Assembly (NCBI GenBank): GCA_951812755.1
Contig: OX638329.1
Location: 605,339 to 669,338 of the forward strand
Origin: an uncultured Latescibacterota bacterium
GTDB taxonomy: Bacteria > Latescibacterota > UBA2968
Length of the DNA: 64,000 nucleotides
Direction of reading: 5' to 3'
A program made the translations under genes and the position numbers. The stretch's first letter is position 1. Each line of letters starts with the position of its first letter. The notes under the pieces were generated by a model, which saw only the letters and a program-made list of their open reading frames with translations, did no database searches and was not told the DNA's origin. Of this stretch, positions 17,482-26,580 are shown in pieces.

Positions 17482-18732
17482 TTATGATAGGCCGAGAAAT
17501 ACGCCCAGGATGAGGCCCACCACGCCGAGTAGTGATAGGAGCAGGGCACCAATGGCGATTTGAAGCATTTTGGGTTCAAGGTGGTCGAGATAGGTTTCGA
17601 GTGTTTCGATGCCCGAGCGCACAGCGCGTTCGATGGGGTCGGGGAGGTGCTCGACAAAGGGTATTTTTTGCCGAGAGATTTCGTCGATGTATTGAATATT
17701 TTTGATGTTGTGACGGGCATTGAAGGTGTGTTCGACGAATTTGCGGATTGCGAAACGCTGTACCGGGTCGTGAATTTCGGATAGGCAAAGGGTTTGTGCA
17801 TCAATGGTGTTGGACAGTTTGAAGCAGTGTGTGGTCTTGTCGGGGTCGTCGGGGTCGGGTTCGAGTTCGCCTTTGACGACGCGCCCTAATATGGTGAGGT
17901 CGTGATAGTTGAGGTAGTGATAGCGTCCGCCTTTTTCGCGGCCCAATAGGCTTTCGATGCGTTGGCGCAAGATATCGGGATCGTCTTTGCCCTGGCGAAG
18001 ATGTTCGGAGATTTTGATGTTGAAGCATCGCGCATAAAATTTGAGAAAGTCCCGGACAACGGGCGAGGTATAACTGCCTTTGGCGTTGATGAGACGACGC
18101 ACAAAGCCGAGGTAACGGGGGTTTGTGTAGAGTCGTGCGGCGATGTCGAATGAGTCTTTGTCCGATTCGCGTATGTGTGTTTTGATGGCGGCGTCGATTT
18201 GTACGCTCATCTGGATTAGTGCCATGTCTTCGTCGTCTTCGCGCACGATGGACCGGGCTGGGTCGTCGGGTTCGTCGCGGGCGAGAAAGGGCCTGGTTTC
18301 GCCCGAGGCAAAGCTGCCAAGCCCGCCTTCTATGCCCTGCCTGATCATGATTCGAGAAGCGGCTTCTTCTATTTCCGCTTCTGTTTTTTCTATGAGTTCT
18401 TCTGGGAGTTCTGCGTTTTGTTGGGGTACAAGTGCAGAGATGTTGTCTGCAAAGATTTGAACTTGAGATTTGTTGTTGAATACATCGAGATAGGGTTGTT
18501 GCATTACTTCGGGCAACAGATGCTGTGTGAGGGTGTTGCCCCGCTGTCCTTTGAAGGCGGTGTAGAGTGCTTCGTGCAGTGAGGTGAAGGGAACCACGCG
18601 CGTTGCGACGATTACGCGATCTGTGCTGTATGTGAAGATATAGAGATTTTCCCAATAGCACTTGCGGTAGTATGGTCGGCCGGTTTTGGAGGAGAAAGCG
18701 AAGCGGTATTTTGGATCGACAATGCGTTCCAT
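17482..18732 (-). CDS. Hypothetical protein with C-terminal membrane anchor
   Basis: 416 residues; AGGAGG sits five bases before ATG 18732. No family is recognised. The body is soluble-looking and charged, with an acidic stretch (REDDEDMALIQ) around residue 165. The C-terminal ~25 residues (IAIGALLLSLLGVVGLILGVF) form a single hydrophobic helix with almost nothing after it, suggesting a tail-anchored protein with its bulk in the cytoplasm. The gene diverges from the FolC fusion gene. Codon use matches its neighbours, so it appears to be a native gene. Confidence 0.75.
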   Translation of the reverse strand: MERIVDPKYRFAFSSKTGRPYYRKCYWENLYIFTYSTDRVIVATRVVPFTSLHEALYTAFKGQRGNTLTQHLLPEVMQQPYLDVFNNKSQVQIFADNISALVPQQNAELPEELIEKTEAEIEEAASRIMIRQGIEGGLGSFASGETRPFLARDEPDDPARSIVREDDEDMALIQMSVQIDAAIKTHIRESDKDSFDIAARLYTNPRYLGFVRRLINAKGSYTSPVVRDFLKFYARCFNIKISEHLRQGKDDPDILRQRIESLLGREKGGRYHYLNYHDLTILGRVVKGELEPDPDDPDKTTHCFKLSNTIDAQTLCLSEIHDPVQRFAIRKFVEHTFNARHNIKNIQYIDEISRQKIPFVEHLPDPIERAVRSGIETLETYLDHLEPKMLQIAIGALLLSLLGVVGLILGVFLGLS

Positions 18733-18796
18733 CGGTTCCTCCTGGGTGGGAATAGGTGGTGGGTAGAAAATAATAGTATTAATTCGAAAGGTAAAA

Positions 18797-20914
18797 ATGA
18801 ATTATTTTCGGAGCAATCGGTTTCTCAATACGTTGCCCGATTGGGAAACGGGTGAGCCGATAGAGGGTGGGCTGGAAAATTATTTGCCGCGTGTGCGCGC
18901 GCTGTTGCACCGCATGGATAATCCCCAGGCGCGGTTTGACTCTGTTATTGTGGGGGGGACAAATGGCAAGGGTACGGTGAGTTCTTTGCTGGCTGAGTTA
19001 TTGCGGGCAGCGGATTTTCGCGTGGGGCTTTATACGTCGCCGCATTTGCACACGGTGCGCGAGCGGATACGTGTTGATGGCGAGGTGCTCGCGCGCGCTG
19101 TGTGGGCCGAAGGCGTCGCGCATTTTTACGAAAAAAGCCGCGATTTTGAGCGCGAAGGCTGGGGGGCGTTTAGCAAGTTTGAGGCGCTCACGGTTTTGGC
19201 GGCGCATCACTTTGCGCGGGTCAATGTGGATTGGGCTGTTTTTGAAGTGGGGCTGGGTGGGCAATTTGACGCGACCAATGCGTGGGATTCAAAAGTTGCT
19301 GTGTTGACGGCTATTCATCTGGATCACACGGATGTGTTGGGCGATACGCTGCATGAGATTGCGGCGGATAAGGTACATATTGCGCGATCGGGAAGGCCGC
19401 TGTTTACGGGGTCAGGGCAGGCAGCCGAGGTTTTGAAGTTGTTGAAGAGGGCGTGTGTGCATCGGGGTGCGGCGTTGCATGTGGTCGATACGGAAATGGA
19501 CGATATTGCGGATCGACCGGCTACTTTTCGAGAGAATGCCGCGCTATCAGTGGCCGTGGCGCAGCATATTGTAGATGGGTGCGGGATGGTGTTGCCGGAT
19601 GAACGGGTGCGGGATGTGATTTTGAATGGTTCTTTGCCCGGGCGATTTGAGGTGATTCGGAAGGCGCCTCCTTTGATTTTAGATGGCGCCCACAATCCGG
19701 ATGCGGTTCGCGCATTGGTCCGCGATTTGCAACTTCTGTCGGATCAGTGGCGATTTGTGGTGGGTGTTAATAAAGGGCACGATGCACGGGGTATTTTGCA
19801 GGCAATTTCGCCCCTGGCTGCCGAAGTTGTTTTGATGCAGTCGGCGCATCCCAAAGCTATTTCTGTGGCGAGCTTGAGATCGCGGGTTCCCAAAGGGCTG
19901 TGCGTGCGGTGTGAAACAGGGGGATTGGATTTTTTGATGCAGGCATCCCGACGACCTACGTGTGTACTCGGGTCACTACATCTGGTTGCGTTGGCACGCG
20001 AGGTTTTGGATTTGCCCGGGGAGGCGGATAGTTTTGGGGAGGATGTGATTTTAGAGAGTTTGCGGTGTCTTGAAATCGCGTGTCGCAATTTGGGCGTGGG
20101 GTATGAGGCGGTGTCGGCAGATGGCAATGTGATTCGGGTGGAGAGGGACGGAAAACCGCTGTATTTTTTGCGAAATAAACATCCGTTTAACGATTATGTT
20201 TCTGGAAAATTGGCCGAGGACAAAGGGTATCAATACGAGTTGTTTGGTCGGGCGAATATCACCGTGCCCAGGACGATGACGGTGTTTAACCCTCTATCTG
20301 ACCGGCGGTTTGATCGGTATAAGACGCATGCGTCTGTCGCAGATATTGTGAGCGATGTGGTGCAACACATGTCGTTTCCGGTTGTGCTGAAACGCAATCA
20401 CGGGTCTATGGCACAGGGTGTGTATTTGGAGACGAATGCAGGGGATTTGCAATCGCGTTTGCAAGAATTGTGTGAGGAAAGCAGCCGATTTGACAATGTG
20501 TTGTTGATCCAGGCTTATGTTGAGGGGCCTGAGTATCGCATTGTGGGCAGCGAGGATGAGTTGTTGCTCGCTTATGAAAAGCAAAATGATTCGGATATTG
20601 AGGAAGAGGATATCAATCCCCTGCATCGGGCGGGGGGCAGGGCGGTCGCGGTTGTGGATGAGGGATCATTGGAGGATTTTCGCGCGTTGACACAGGCGTT
20701 AAATCGGGTGTTGGACTTGGGCTTTTACGCGGTTGATTTGATCGCGGGGTCCGATGGATTTTTTGTTTTGGAAGTGAATCCCAATCCTATATGTCACTTT
20801 TACAATGCGGATAATGGACGAGGCGATTTTGTGCAAATTTATCAGTATCTGGTACAGAAATATTTGCTGGGCAAGTGTCCCAGGGTGCCTGTTTTAAAAG
20901 GCGGTAAGACGTGA
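18797..20914 (+). CDS. FolC-like Mur ligase fused to a C-terminal ATP-grasp domain
   Basis: 705 residues, far longer than the ~420 of FolC. Residues 1-400 are folylpolyglutamate/dihydrofolate synthase-like: P-loop VGGTNGKGTVSSLLAE (about 51-66), LYTSPHLHTVRERI, EVGLGGQFDATNAW, and LDGAHNPDAVRAL in the C-terminal subdomain. From about residue 410 a second catalytic domain follows with ATP-grasp features: FPVVLKRNHGSMAQGV (nucleotide-binding Lys), QAYVEGPEYRIVG, and FFVLEVNPNP (Mg-binding Glu/Asn). Both halves ligate carboxylates to amines with ATP, as in cyanophycin synthetase, but there the ATP-grasp domain precedes the Mur-ligase domain. It may amidate or glutamylate one substrate twice. Function beyond ligase is not known. 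Confidence 0.88.
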   Translation: MNYFRSNRFLNTLPDWETGEPIEGGLENYLPRVRALLHRMDNPQARFDSVIVGGTNGKGTVSSLLAELLRAADFRVGLYTSPHLHTVRERIRVDGEVLARAVWAEGVAHFYEKSRDFEREGWGAFSKFEALTVLAAHHFARVNVDWAVFEVGLGGQFDATNAWDSKVAVLTAIHLDHTDVLGDTLHEIAADKVHIARSGRPLFTGSGQAAEVLKLLKRACVHRGAALHVVDTEMDDIADRPATFRENAALSVAVAQHIVDGCGMVLPDERVRDVILNGSLPGRFEVIRKAPPLILDGAHNPDAVRALVRDLQLLSDQWRFVVGVNKGHDARGILQAISPLAAEVVLMQSAHPKAISVASLRSRVPKGLCVRCETGGLDFLMQASRRPTCVLGSLHLVALAREVLDLPGEADSFGEDVILESLRCLEIACRNLGVGYEAVSADGNVIRVERDGKPLYFLRNKHPFNDYVSGKLAEDKGYQYELFGRANITVPRTMTVFNPLSDRRFDRYKTHASVADIVSDVVQHMSFPVVLKRNHGSMAQGVYLETNAGDLQSRLQELCEESSRFDNVLLIQAYVEGPEYRIVGSEDELLLAYEKQNDSDIEEEDINPLHRAGGRAVAVVDEGSLEDFRALTQALNRVLDLGFYAVDLIAGSDGFFVLEVNPNPICHFYNADNGRGDFVQIYQYLVQKYLLGKCPRVPVLKGGKT

Positions 20915-20930
20915 GACGTGAAAGACAATC

Positions 20931-20962
20931 GTCATTGCGGCATGCTTAAAGCCGCAATCCAG
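20931..20962 (+). repeat. REP-like palindrome
   Basis: GTCATTGCGGCATG...GCCGCAATCCAG variant with compensating changes in both arms (TTGCGGC/GCCGCAA). It lies between convergent genes. Confidence 0.85.
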
Positions 20963-21004
20963 AGAGGGTTGGTGGTTGGGCGGGTTGACTGCTGAACGCT
21001 TTAT

Positions 21005-24000
21005 TTATATCTCAACAGGGACCATTTTGTGCGTTTGAGGTTGATATACCATGCCGGTGAGCAGTTTTTCCAGTGTGTTGGTGATGCGGAAGACAACGCG
21101 ATTTTTGCCTTGTTTGAGATAGGTTGTTTTGCCAGTCCAGCTATAGGGTGCCCAGGCGCGCACACCCAGAGATTGACCGTTGATGGTTATTTCGACGATG
21201 TCGGCGAGGTTTTGTTCGAGGTCAATTTTGAAACGCGCGGTCGTGGGCAGGGTTTTGAAATCGATGTCTCGGGTGTATGACACGGTGCCAGCATAGAAGG
21301 GTAGCCCCTGCGCTTTGAGGTCAAAAATTGGACCGTTATCTTGAAGGGGTGCGAGCCTGGGGTAGATGTTTCGCCAGGATTTGATCTGAAAACGCCCAAA
21401 GAGATACAGGGCATCGACGAGGCCATCGCCCGAGCTGTTGAGTTCCACACGGATGGCGATCACATTTTTGCCCTTGTTTATGTGTTGTCCTACAGAACAC
21501 GTCGCGTTGGCGTGATCGAATCGGAAGGTGGGACGAAAAGCATTGCTCGGCAATTTGAAACCGTTGATGTAGATCTGATACTCCCCTTGAATAGCACTTC
21601 GATCCATGACCAGAGATAGTTTACTGGGGACGATATCAGAGACAAAGGTTGTTCGGTACCAACAAATCGTTTTTTCTTCTGAGTTGTCAAAAGATTGCGG
21701 GCGCGTTTTGGGCCACCTGCTGTCGCTATAAGCTGGTTGATGCCAGCCCTGTCGCACGCCTGTGTTAGACGGGTCGAGTTTCATTTTGAATTTGTCCAGG
21801 CGCAGGGCGTTATCTTCTTCTGGATCGACTTTCCAGGGACTTGTTAAATCGAGTTTGAGTGTTTCTATCAACGGCTGTTTTTTTTCTTTTTTTTCAGAGC
21901 CTGTTACGATCATGTGTGATTGCAGCCGATCAAAGGAGAGGTTGATGCGGCTCATTTCTCCGGCGGCTTCGATCACAATCGGTGTGCGTTTGCCCGTTTC
22001 TAAATCCCATTTTTCTATCTGTCCATAGGAGGCGGGTATATAAATTTGTGTTGTAATGGGCGAATTTTTCCGATTGGCAAAGAAGAATATGTGATGTTTT
22101 TCATCTGTGCGGTGATGATATTGTATTGCGTCGGCGCTTTTTCCGTTTGACATGATATATATACGCCGAGGCAGTATTTCGTCGAGCAGGCGTTCCAGCA
22201 TGGATGTCGCCTGATTTTTTTCTACAGTACCCCCCGTGCGGATAAACATGAAGTTGTCTCGACTCAGCAGATGGACGCCCGATTCATGGCCGGTATAATC
22301 GCGGATCATTCGCCCGGGTTCCATGTCGGTCAACCGCGAAAATCCCTCGACGACGGATGTGCCCTCTTGAATATCCTCAATGGGCAATAATCCCATGGCG
22401 ATGACGAGACCACCGGCATTGATAAATGCGCGTAGTTTATCAAATGCTTCGCGTTCCAGATTGGTGATGGGGGGGATGATCAGGACCGTGTAGCGCGTTT
22501 TGCCAATCTGTAATTTGCGGTCGCTGATTTCTGCCTGGGCGAGAAGGGTCGGGTCAAGGCTTTGAAATGGTCGCTGCATCTGATACAGGGCGCGGGCAAT
22601 ACAGGCCCAGTCGGCAACGAGGTGATTGGTCAGTGTTTCTTCATCGGGATCATAGCCGATATAAGACCAGTTGTGAAACGGATGTGCGAGATGTGCCCAC
22701 AGGCTGGTGACGGGGTCGAGGAGTGCTATATCGGCTACTTGCTGTCCCTGGCTTAAGAGATGTGCAAGTCGCCCCGCGTAGTCAGATAGCAGGTGGAAGT
22801 GTTTCCAGTAGGGATTTTGGTGGAATAGAGATGTGGCGTGTTTGCGCAATCCGTCGAGTGTGTAGTAGAGGGCGTGGGGGGCAAAGAAGTTGGTGCCGTG
22901 GGTGCCGAGGGTATCGAGTTGTGCTTTCATATCTTGTAGCGTGGTCGCCCAGCCCGCGTCTTGAAAACAGGTATTGAGTACGCGGGAAGTGTTTGTTTGC
23001 GCGGCGAGTGCTGTTGCAAATTCTGGGCTGTGGCGATATGATATGGCGTATTCTTCGACGCGTTCAGCACCGAGCCCACCGCTTGTACCAGGTATGGGTG
23101 TGGAAGCGCGATGGGCATTGCGAAGCGGGGTGATATCGCTCGCATAATTGAGGTCGTGCTCTTTGCACCAGTCGGCACTGCGCGCGCTGTCGTGTCGCTG
23201 TTGCAGTTCGCCCAGGGTTTGAAAATAATCGTAGCGAATGCGGCTCGTGTTGGGACCAAAGTAGGTTATGAGGGCAGGCAAGCAAGGGAGGAGATCGTAG
23301 CCATTGCGCGTTTTGAAGTATTCGGGCAATACGGGTGACCAGGGCAGGTGATCGTTGGGGAAATGCGTTTCTGCGGTTAAAATGCCTTTTAAGGTTTTGC
23401 CTTGATAAGCGGAAAATCGCTCGATATAAGGTTGCTGAACGGTCTGGTGCAGGGTGCGGACGGATTCTGGATTGAACCGATCGAGGTGTGAGCCAGGACA
23501 ATCGCTGGTTGCCGAGGGTTCTTGTAAAAAAACGAGCACGCGCCAACGTCCGGCAGGTGCTTTCCAATACAGTCGGCGGGTGGGATCAAAAGATACATAA
23601 GTGTAGGGATGGTAGGCGGTCAAAGCGTTGTTGTCGCGCAGTGCGTGGTGTTGATGATTGACTCCCAGATAAGCACTGATATCTTGTTTGTCTTCCCACA
23701 GACAGCGGTCTCTTCGCAAGGGAACGGCAAGTGCTTGCAACACGGGTGCCCAGGGTAGCGTGAGGTCAACTTGTTGCCCACCCTGTACAACGGTTTCGCG
23801 AAAGGTGAGTTGTTGTGAGACGAATTGGGGATGGTTTAAGGTGATTTGGGTTGATCCAATACCACCTGGATAGCGGTATTCGTCGTGGATCCAGACATGG
23901 AGGCCACATTCTTCTGCTGTTTCGAGTGCCAATTTTACGCGGTCGAACCAGATGTACGACAAATAAGGCGTTTTTAGCCCAGGACCTGTTGATAGACAAA

Positions 24001-24133
24001 ATCCGCCAAGCCCCTTTTCGCTCATTTCGCGAATTTGACGAACGAGTTCGTTTTCTTCTATGATGCCGTTCCATATCCAAAATGGAACGAGGCGATCAGC
24101 AGCAGGGGGGGTGATGAAATTTTTAGAGTTCAT
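21005..24133 (-). CDS. GH106-like glycoside hydrolase (putative alpha-L-rhamnosidase)
   Basis: 1042 residues. The N-terminus has the layout of GH106 and related TIM-barrel hydrolases: VPFWIWNGIIEENELVRQIR, GLGGFCLSTGPGL, then CGLHVWIHDEYRYPGG. A catalytic-barrel segment with ILTAETHFPND follows, and the middle shows a beta-galactosidase-like trimer segment (VLIIPPITNLEREAF, INAGGLVIAMG). The C-terminal ~250 residues are GH2-like jelly-roll domains (KLSLVMDRSAIQGEYQIYIN, VEITINGQSLGVRAW). No signal peptide is seen, so it probably acts on imported oligosaccharides. No clear Shine-Dalgarno is visible; the region just upstream of the start is a GTGAAGT heptamer array. Confidence 0.75.
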   Translation of the reverse strand: MNSKNFITPPAADRLVPFWIWNGIIEENELVRQIREMSEKGLGGFCLSTGPGLKTPYLSYIWFDRVKLALETAEECGLHVWIHDEYRYPGGIGSTQITLNHPQFVSQQLTFRETVVQGGQQVDLTLPWAPVLQALAVPLRRDRCLWEDKQDISAYLGVNHQHHALRDNNALTAYHPYTYVSFDPTRRLYWKAPAGRWRVLVFLQEPSATSDCPGSHLDRFNPESVRTLHQTVQQPYIERFSAYQGKTLKGILTAETHFPNDHLPWSPVLPEYFKTRNGYDLLPCLPALITYFGPNTSRIRYDYFQTLGELQQRHDSARSADWCKEHDLNYASDITPLRNAHRASTPIPGTSGGLGAERVEEYAISYRHSPEFATALAAQTNTSRVLNTCFQDAGWATTLQDMKAQLDTLGTHGTNFFAPHALYYTLDGLRKHATSLFHQNPYWKHFHLLSDYAGRLAHLLSQGQQVADIALLDPVTSLWAHLAHPFHNWSYIGYDPDEETLTNHLVADWACIARALYQMQRPFQSLDPTLLAQAEISDRKLQIGKTRYTVLIIPPITNLEREAFDKLRAFINAGGLVIAMGLLPIEDIQEGTSVVEGFSRLTDMEPGRMIRDYTGHESGVHLLSRDNFMFIRTGGTVEKNQATSMLERLLDEILPRRIYIMSNGKSADAIQYHHRTDEKHHIFFFANRKNSPITTQIYIPASYGQIEKWDLETGKRTPIVIEAAGEMSRINLSFDRLQSHMIVTGSEKKEKKQPLIETLKLDLTSPWKVDPEEDNALRLDKFKMKLDPSNTGVRQGWHQPAYSDSRWPKTRPQSFDNSEEKTICWYRTTFVSDIVPSKLSLVMDRSAIQGEYQIYINGFKLPSNAFRPTFRFDHANATCSVGQHINKGKNVIAIRVELNSSGDGLVDALYLFGRFQIKSWRNIYPRLAPLQDNGPIFDLKAQGLPFYAGTVSYTRDIDFKTLPTTARFKIDLEQNLADIVEITINGQSLGVRAWAPYSWTGKTTYLKQGKNRVVFRITNTLEKLLTGMVYQPQTHKMVPVEI

Positions 24134-24135
24134 AA

Positions 24136-24184
24136 GTGAAGTGTGAAGTGTGAAGTGTGAAGTGTGAAGTGTGAAGGGTGAAGG
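24136..24184. repeat. Heptamer tandem repeat (GTGAAGT)n
   Basis: Seven consecutive units, five GTGAAGT and two GTGAAGG, just upstream of the glycosidase start. A shorter relative is at about 51831-51856. Confidence 0.9.
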
Positions 24185-24212
24185 GTGGCTTTCTTACTTT
24201 TCCCTTCACACT

Positions 24213-24443
24213 TCATTGTTCAGCACAAGTCTGACAAATATATGTTACTACCCGGCCGTGCGGACGAATACGGATGAGTTTTATCTCGCCTTCTCGCTGT
24301 TTGCACTGCGCGCACGGACGATCTAATTTGGAGGAGGTAAGGGCCGCGCAGGTATCGCAGCGATAAAGGACGCGTTTTTTGCCGTTTTCGATATGCGTTT
24401 GCGCTTTTGTTGCCGGAACTTTGCCACATTGTTCGCAAATCAA
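24213..24443 (-). CDS. McsA-like four-CxxC zinc-ribbon protein
   Basis: About 76 residues from TTG 24443, chosen because GAGGT lies about six bases upstream and the protein then begins ICEQCGKVPATKAQTHI, the usual McsA-type N-terminus. A TTG at 24524 gives an unmotivated 27-residue extension. Four CxxC pairs (CEQC, CDTC, CAQC, CQTC) should bind two zinc ions. McsA-like ribbons act in stress-response adaptor or kinase regulation in Gram-positives; no McsB or ClpC gene is near, so only the fold is claimed. Confidence 0.65.
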   Translation of the reverse strand: MICEQCGKVPATKAQTHIENGKKRVLYRCDTCAALTSSKLDRPCAQCKQREGEIKLIRIRPHGRVVTYICQTCAEQ

Positions 24444-24592
24444 TGGCGTGACCTCGCGTTTTGAGATGTCCGCATTCCGTTTGTTTATAACCCCGAAATT
24501 TAATGCCTGAATAGAAAAAGTCAAGTTATTTTAATAAAATGTTGTTTTATTATAAGTTTATGGAATGATATATAAGATGTTAAAATACGCAC

Positions 24593-24621
24593 TTGTCAAC
24601 AGAAAGCCTTATCTTTATACT
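24593..24621 (+). promoter_or_regulatory. Sigma-70-like promoter for the MocA-like gene
   Basis: TTGTCA, 17-bp spacer, TATACT. The -10 ends only 11 bp before ATG 24633, which would give a nearly leaderless transcript. The GAGGT before the ATG would be at the very 5' end. Confidence 0.5.
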
Positions 24622-24632
24622 ATCGAGGTATT

Positions 24633-25283
24633 ATGAAAGAGCAAATTTACGGTCTTGTACTGGCCGCGGGTATGGCGCGGCGCATGGGGTCAACCAAACA
24701 GTTGTTGCCTTTTGGCGATCGGACGATTCTTCAAGCGGTGGTCGATACACTACACGGTGCTGATCTGGCTGGCGTTGTGGTGGTTTTGGGGCACGATGCA
24801 GATGCTGTGCGCGAGAGTTTGCGCGGGCGGCCCGTGCTGTGTTGTGTGAATGATGCCTACCGCGAGGGGATGTTTTCCAGTGTGCTTTGCGGTCTCCACC
24901 ATTTGCCTGCAGATGCAGATGCTGTGCTTATCGCTCTTGGCGATCAGCCTCAGATTGAATTGCGCGTTGTTCAGGCTGTGGTGCGGGCATACCGCGAAGG
25001 CGACCGGGGTATTGTGATTCCCATATCGGGTGGCAAGCGCGGGCATCCGGTGTTGATCAATTTGTCGCGTTACCGGGGCGAGATTTTGGAGCTTTCTGGG
25101 GATGAGGGTCTCAAGCCGGTTATGCGCGGACACCCTCACGATACGCTGGAGGTGCCGGTAGATGATGAGGGAATTTTGCGGGATCTGGATACGCCAGAAG
25201 ATTATCGATCTGAGATTAAAAGGCGTGAGAGGGCCTCACACAAAGACACGAAGACACAAAGACATAAAGATACAAAGACATAA
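24633..25283 (+). CDS. MocA-like nucleotidyltransferase (molybdenum cofactor cytidylyltransferase type)
   Basis: 216 residues. The N-terminal GLVLAAGMARRMGSTKQLLPFG is the nucleotide-binding signature of the MobA/MocA superfamily; VLIALGDQPQI carries the metal-binding Asp; GKRGHPVLI and LRDLDTPEDY complete the family pattern. Family members attach CMP or GMP to molybdopterin, or act on other phosphosugar-like alcohols. No molybdoenzyme gene is nearby. The C-terminal ~18 residues (RASHKDTKTQRHKDTKT) and the stop codon are encoded by the intergenic tandem repeat, so the native C-terminus has been overwritten or extended. Confidence 0.87.
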   Translation: MKEQIYGLVLAAGMARRMGSTKQLLPFGDRTILQAVVDTLHGADLAGVVVVLGHDADAVRESLRGRPVLCCVNDAYREGMFSSVLCGLHHLPADADAVLIALGDQPQIELRVVQAVVRAYREGDRGIVIPISGGKRGHPVLINLSRYRGEILELSGDEGLKPVMRGHPHDTLEVPVDDEGILRDLDTPEDYRSEIKRRERASHKDTKTQRHKDTKT

Positions 25284-25387
25284 AGATACAAAGACATAAA
25301 GATACAAAGACATAAAGATACAAAGACATAAAGATACAAGACGTTAAAGGTACTCGTCATCGCGGCATGTTTAAAGCCGCGGTCCAG
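25229..25387. repeat. cacaaagacac repeat, 16-bp tandem array and REP-like palindrome
   Basis: Begins with gagagggcctcacacaaaga, shared with the tract after dsbD. It continues as a tandem array of the 16-mer agacataaagatacaa (about four to five units) and ends with a REP-like palindrome at 25356-25387. The same order (cctcacacaaagac word, then palindrome) is seen at 16965-17469. Confidence 0.88.
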
Positions 25388-25416
25388 GAGGTTTTGCTGA
25401 CTACGGAGCATAGCAG

Positions 25417-26466
25417 ATGCTATCAAAAAATGTCGAGAGGTCATTAAAAAAAGGGCAGGTGATTCCCGCACATCCGCTGGCGCTGACTGCAGCGCGGAAG
25501 CTGGATGATCGGCGGCAGCAGGCATTGTCGCGCTATTATATTGCTGCTGGCGCGGGGGGATTGGCCGTGGGTGTGCATACGACACAATTTGAAATCCGCG
25601 ATCCCAAATGGGATTTGTATCGGCCCGTTTTGGAGTTGGCAGCGTGTGTGATGGATGCCGATGCGCCGGCTGATTTTATCCGCGTGGCTGGTATTGTGGG
25701 CAATACGCGACAAGGAGTGTCAGAAGCAGAAATAGCGCGTGATTGCGGTTATCAGATCGGGTTGGTGAGTTTGCGCGCTTTTGCCAATGCGGGTGTCGAT
25801 GCGATGGTTGCACACTGCCGTGCCGTGGCCGATGTGATTCCGGTGATGGGGTTTTATCTGCAACCGGCTGTGGGAGGGTGTGTATTGCCGTTTGATTTTT
25901 GGCGGCGTTTTGCAGAGATTGAGTCTGTGGTGGGTATTAAGATCGCGCCTTTTAATCGGTATCAGACGCTGGATGTGATTCGCGGGGTTGTGGCTGCGGG
26001 ACGGGTAGAGGATATTGCGCTTTATACGGGCAATGACGATAATATTGCGATGGATTTGTTGACGACGCACCGGTTTGTGTGCGATGGCGCGTGTGTGGAT
26101 GTGCGTATTGTGGGTGGGCTTTTGGGGCACTGGGCGGTGTGGACAAAGAAGGCGGTGGAAATGTTGGGGGCGTGTCACAAGAGCGCGCAATTGGATGCTG
26201 TGCCACGGGAGATGCTGACGCGGGCGATTGAGGTGACGGATTGCAATGCGGCGTTTTTTGATGTGCCCAATGCGTTTCACGGGTGTATTGCCGGCGTTCA
26301 CGAGGTGTTGCGAAGGCAGGGGCTTGTCGAGGGTATCTGGTGTCTAAATCCCGAAGAGGGTCTGTCGCCGGGACAGGCAGAGGAGATCGATCGCGTGTAT
26401 GCTGCTTATCCGCATTTGAATGACGACGATTTTGTGGCGGAGCATTTGGATGCGTGGTTGGGGTGA
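25417..26466 (+). CDS. Dihydrodipicolinate synthase/N-acetylneuraminate lyase superfamily protein
   Basis: 349 residues, longer than the usual ~300. The (beta/alpha)8 aldolase signatures are present: GAGGLAVGVHTTQFEI near residue 50 (GGxxxxGxxGE-like), VIPVMGFYLQPAVGG, and VVGIKIAPFNRYQ with the Schiff-base Lys. The family cleaves or condenses 2-keto acids. Next to an aldehyde dehydrogenase this suggests sugar-acid or keto-acid catabolism (for example dehydration to a semialdehyde that is then oxidised), but this is inferred from context only. GGAG lies upstream of the ATG. Confidence 0.85.
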   Translation: MLSKNVERSLKKGQVIPAHPLALTAARKLDDRRQQALSRYYIAAGAGGLAVGVHTTQFEIRDPKWDLYRPVLELAACVMDADAPADFIRVAGIVGNTRQGVSEAEIARDCGYQIGLVSLRAFANAGVDAMVAHCRAVADVIPVMGFYLQPAVGGCVLPFDFWRRFAEIESVVGIKIAPFNRYQTLDVIRGVVAAGRVEDIALYTGNDDNIAMDLLTTHRFVCDGACVDVRIVGGLLGHWAVWTKKAVEMLGACHKSAQLDAVPREMLTRAIEVTDCNAAFFDVPNAFHGCIAGVHEVLRRQGLVEGIWCLNPEEGLSPGQAEEIDRVYAAYPHLNDDDFVAEHLDAWLG

Positions 26467-26580
26467 GGTGAGGGCTGAATTTTGTTGACTTGCAGGGTGT
26501 CGCTGTGCATGATGAGTGGGCTGGAAATAAATATAGAAGTTCGATGATGATCATTTTTAACTGATTGAAGGAGGTTTGCC

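Noticed and set aside
17801-18661. 286-codon frame overlapping the tail-anchored hypothetical gene on the same strand
   Set aside because: Arg/His/Thr-rich composition, no ribosome site, and lies wholly inside another gene with normal composition.
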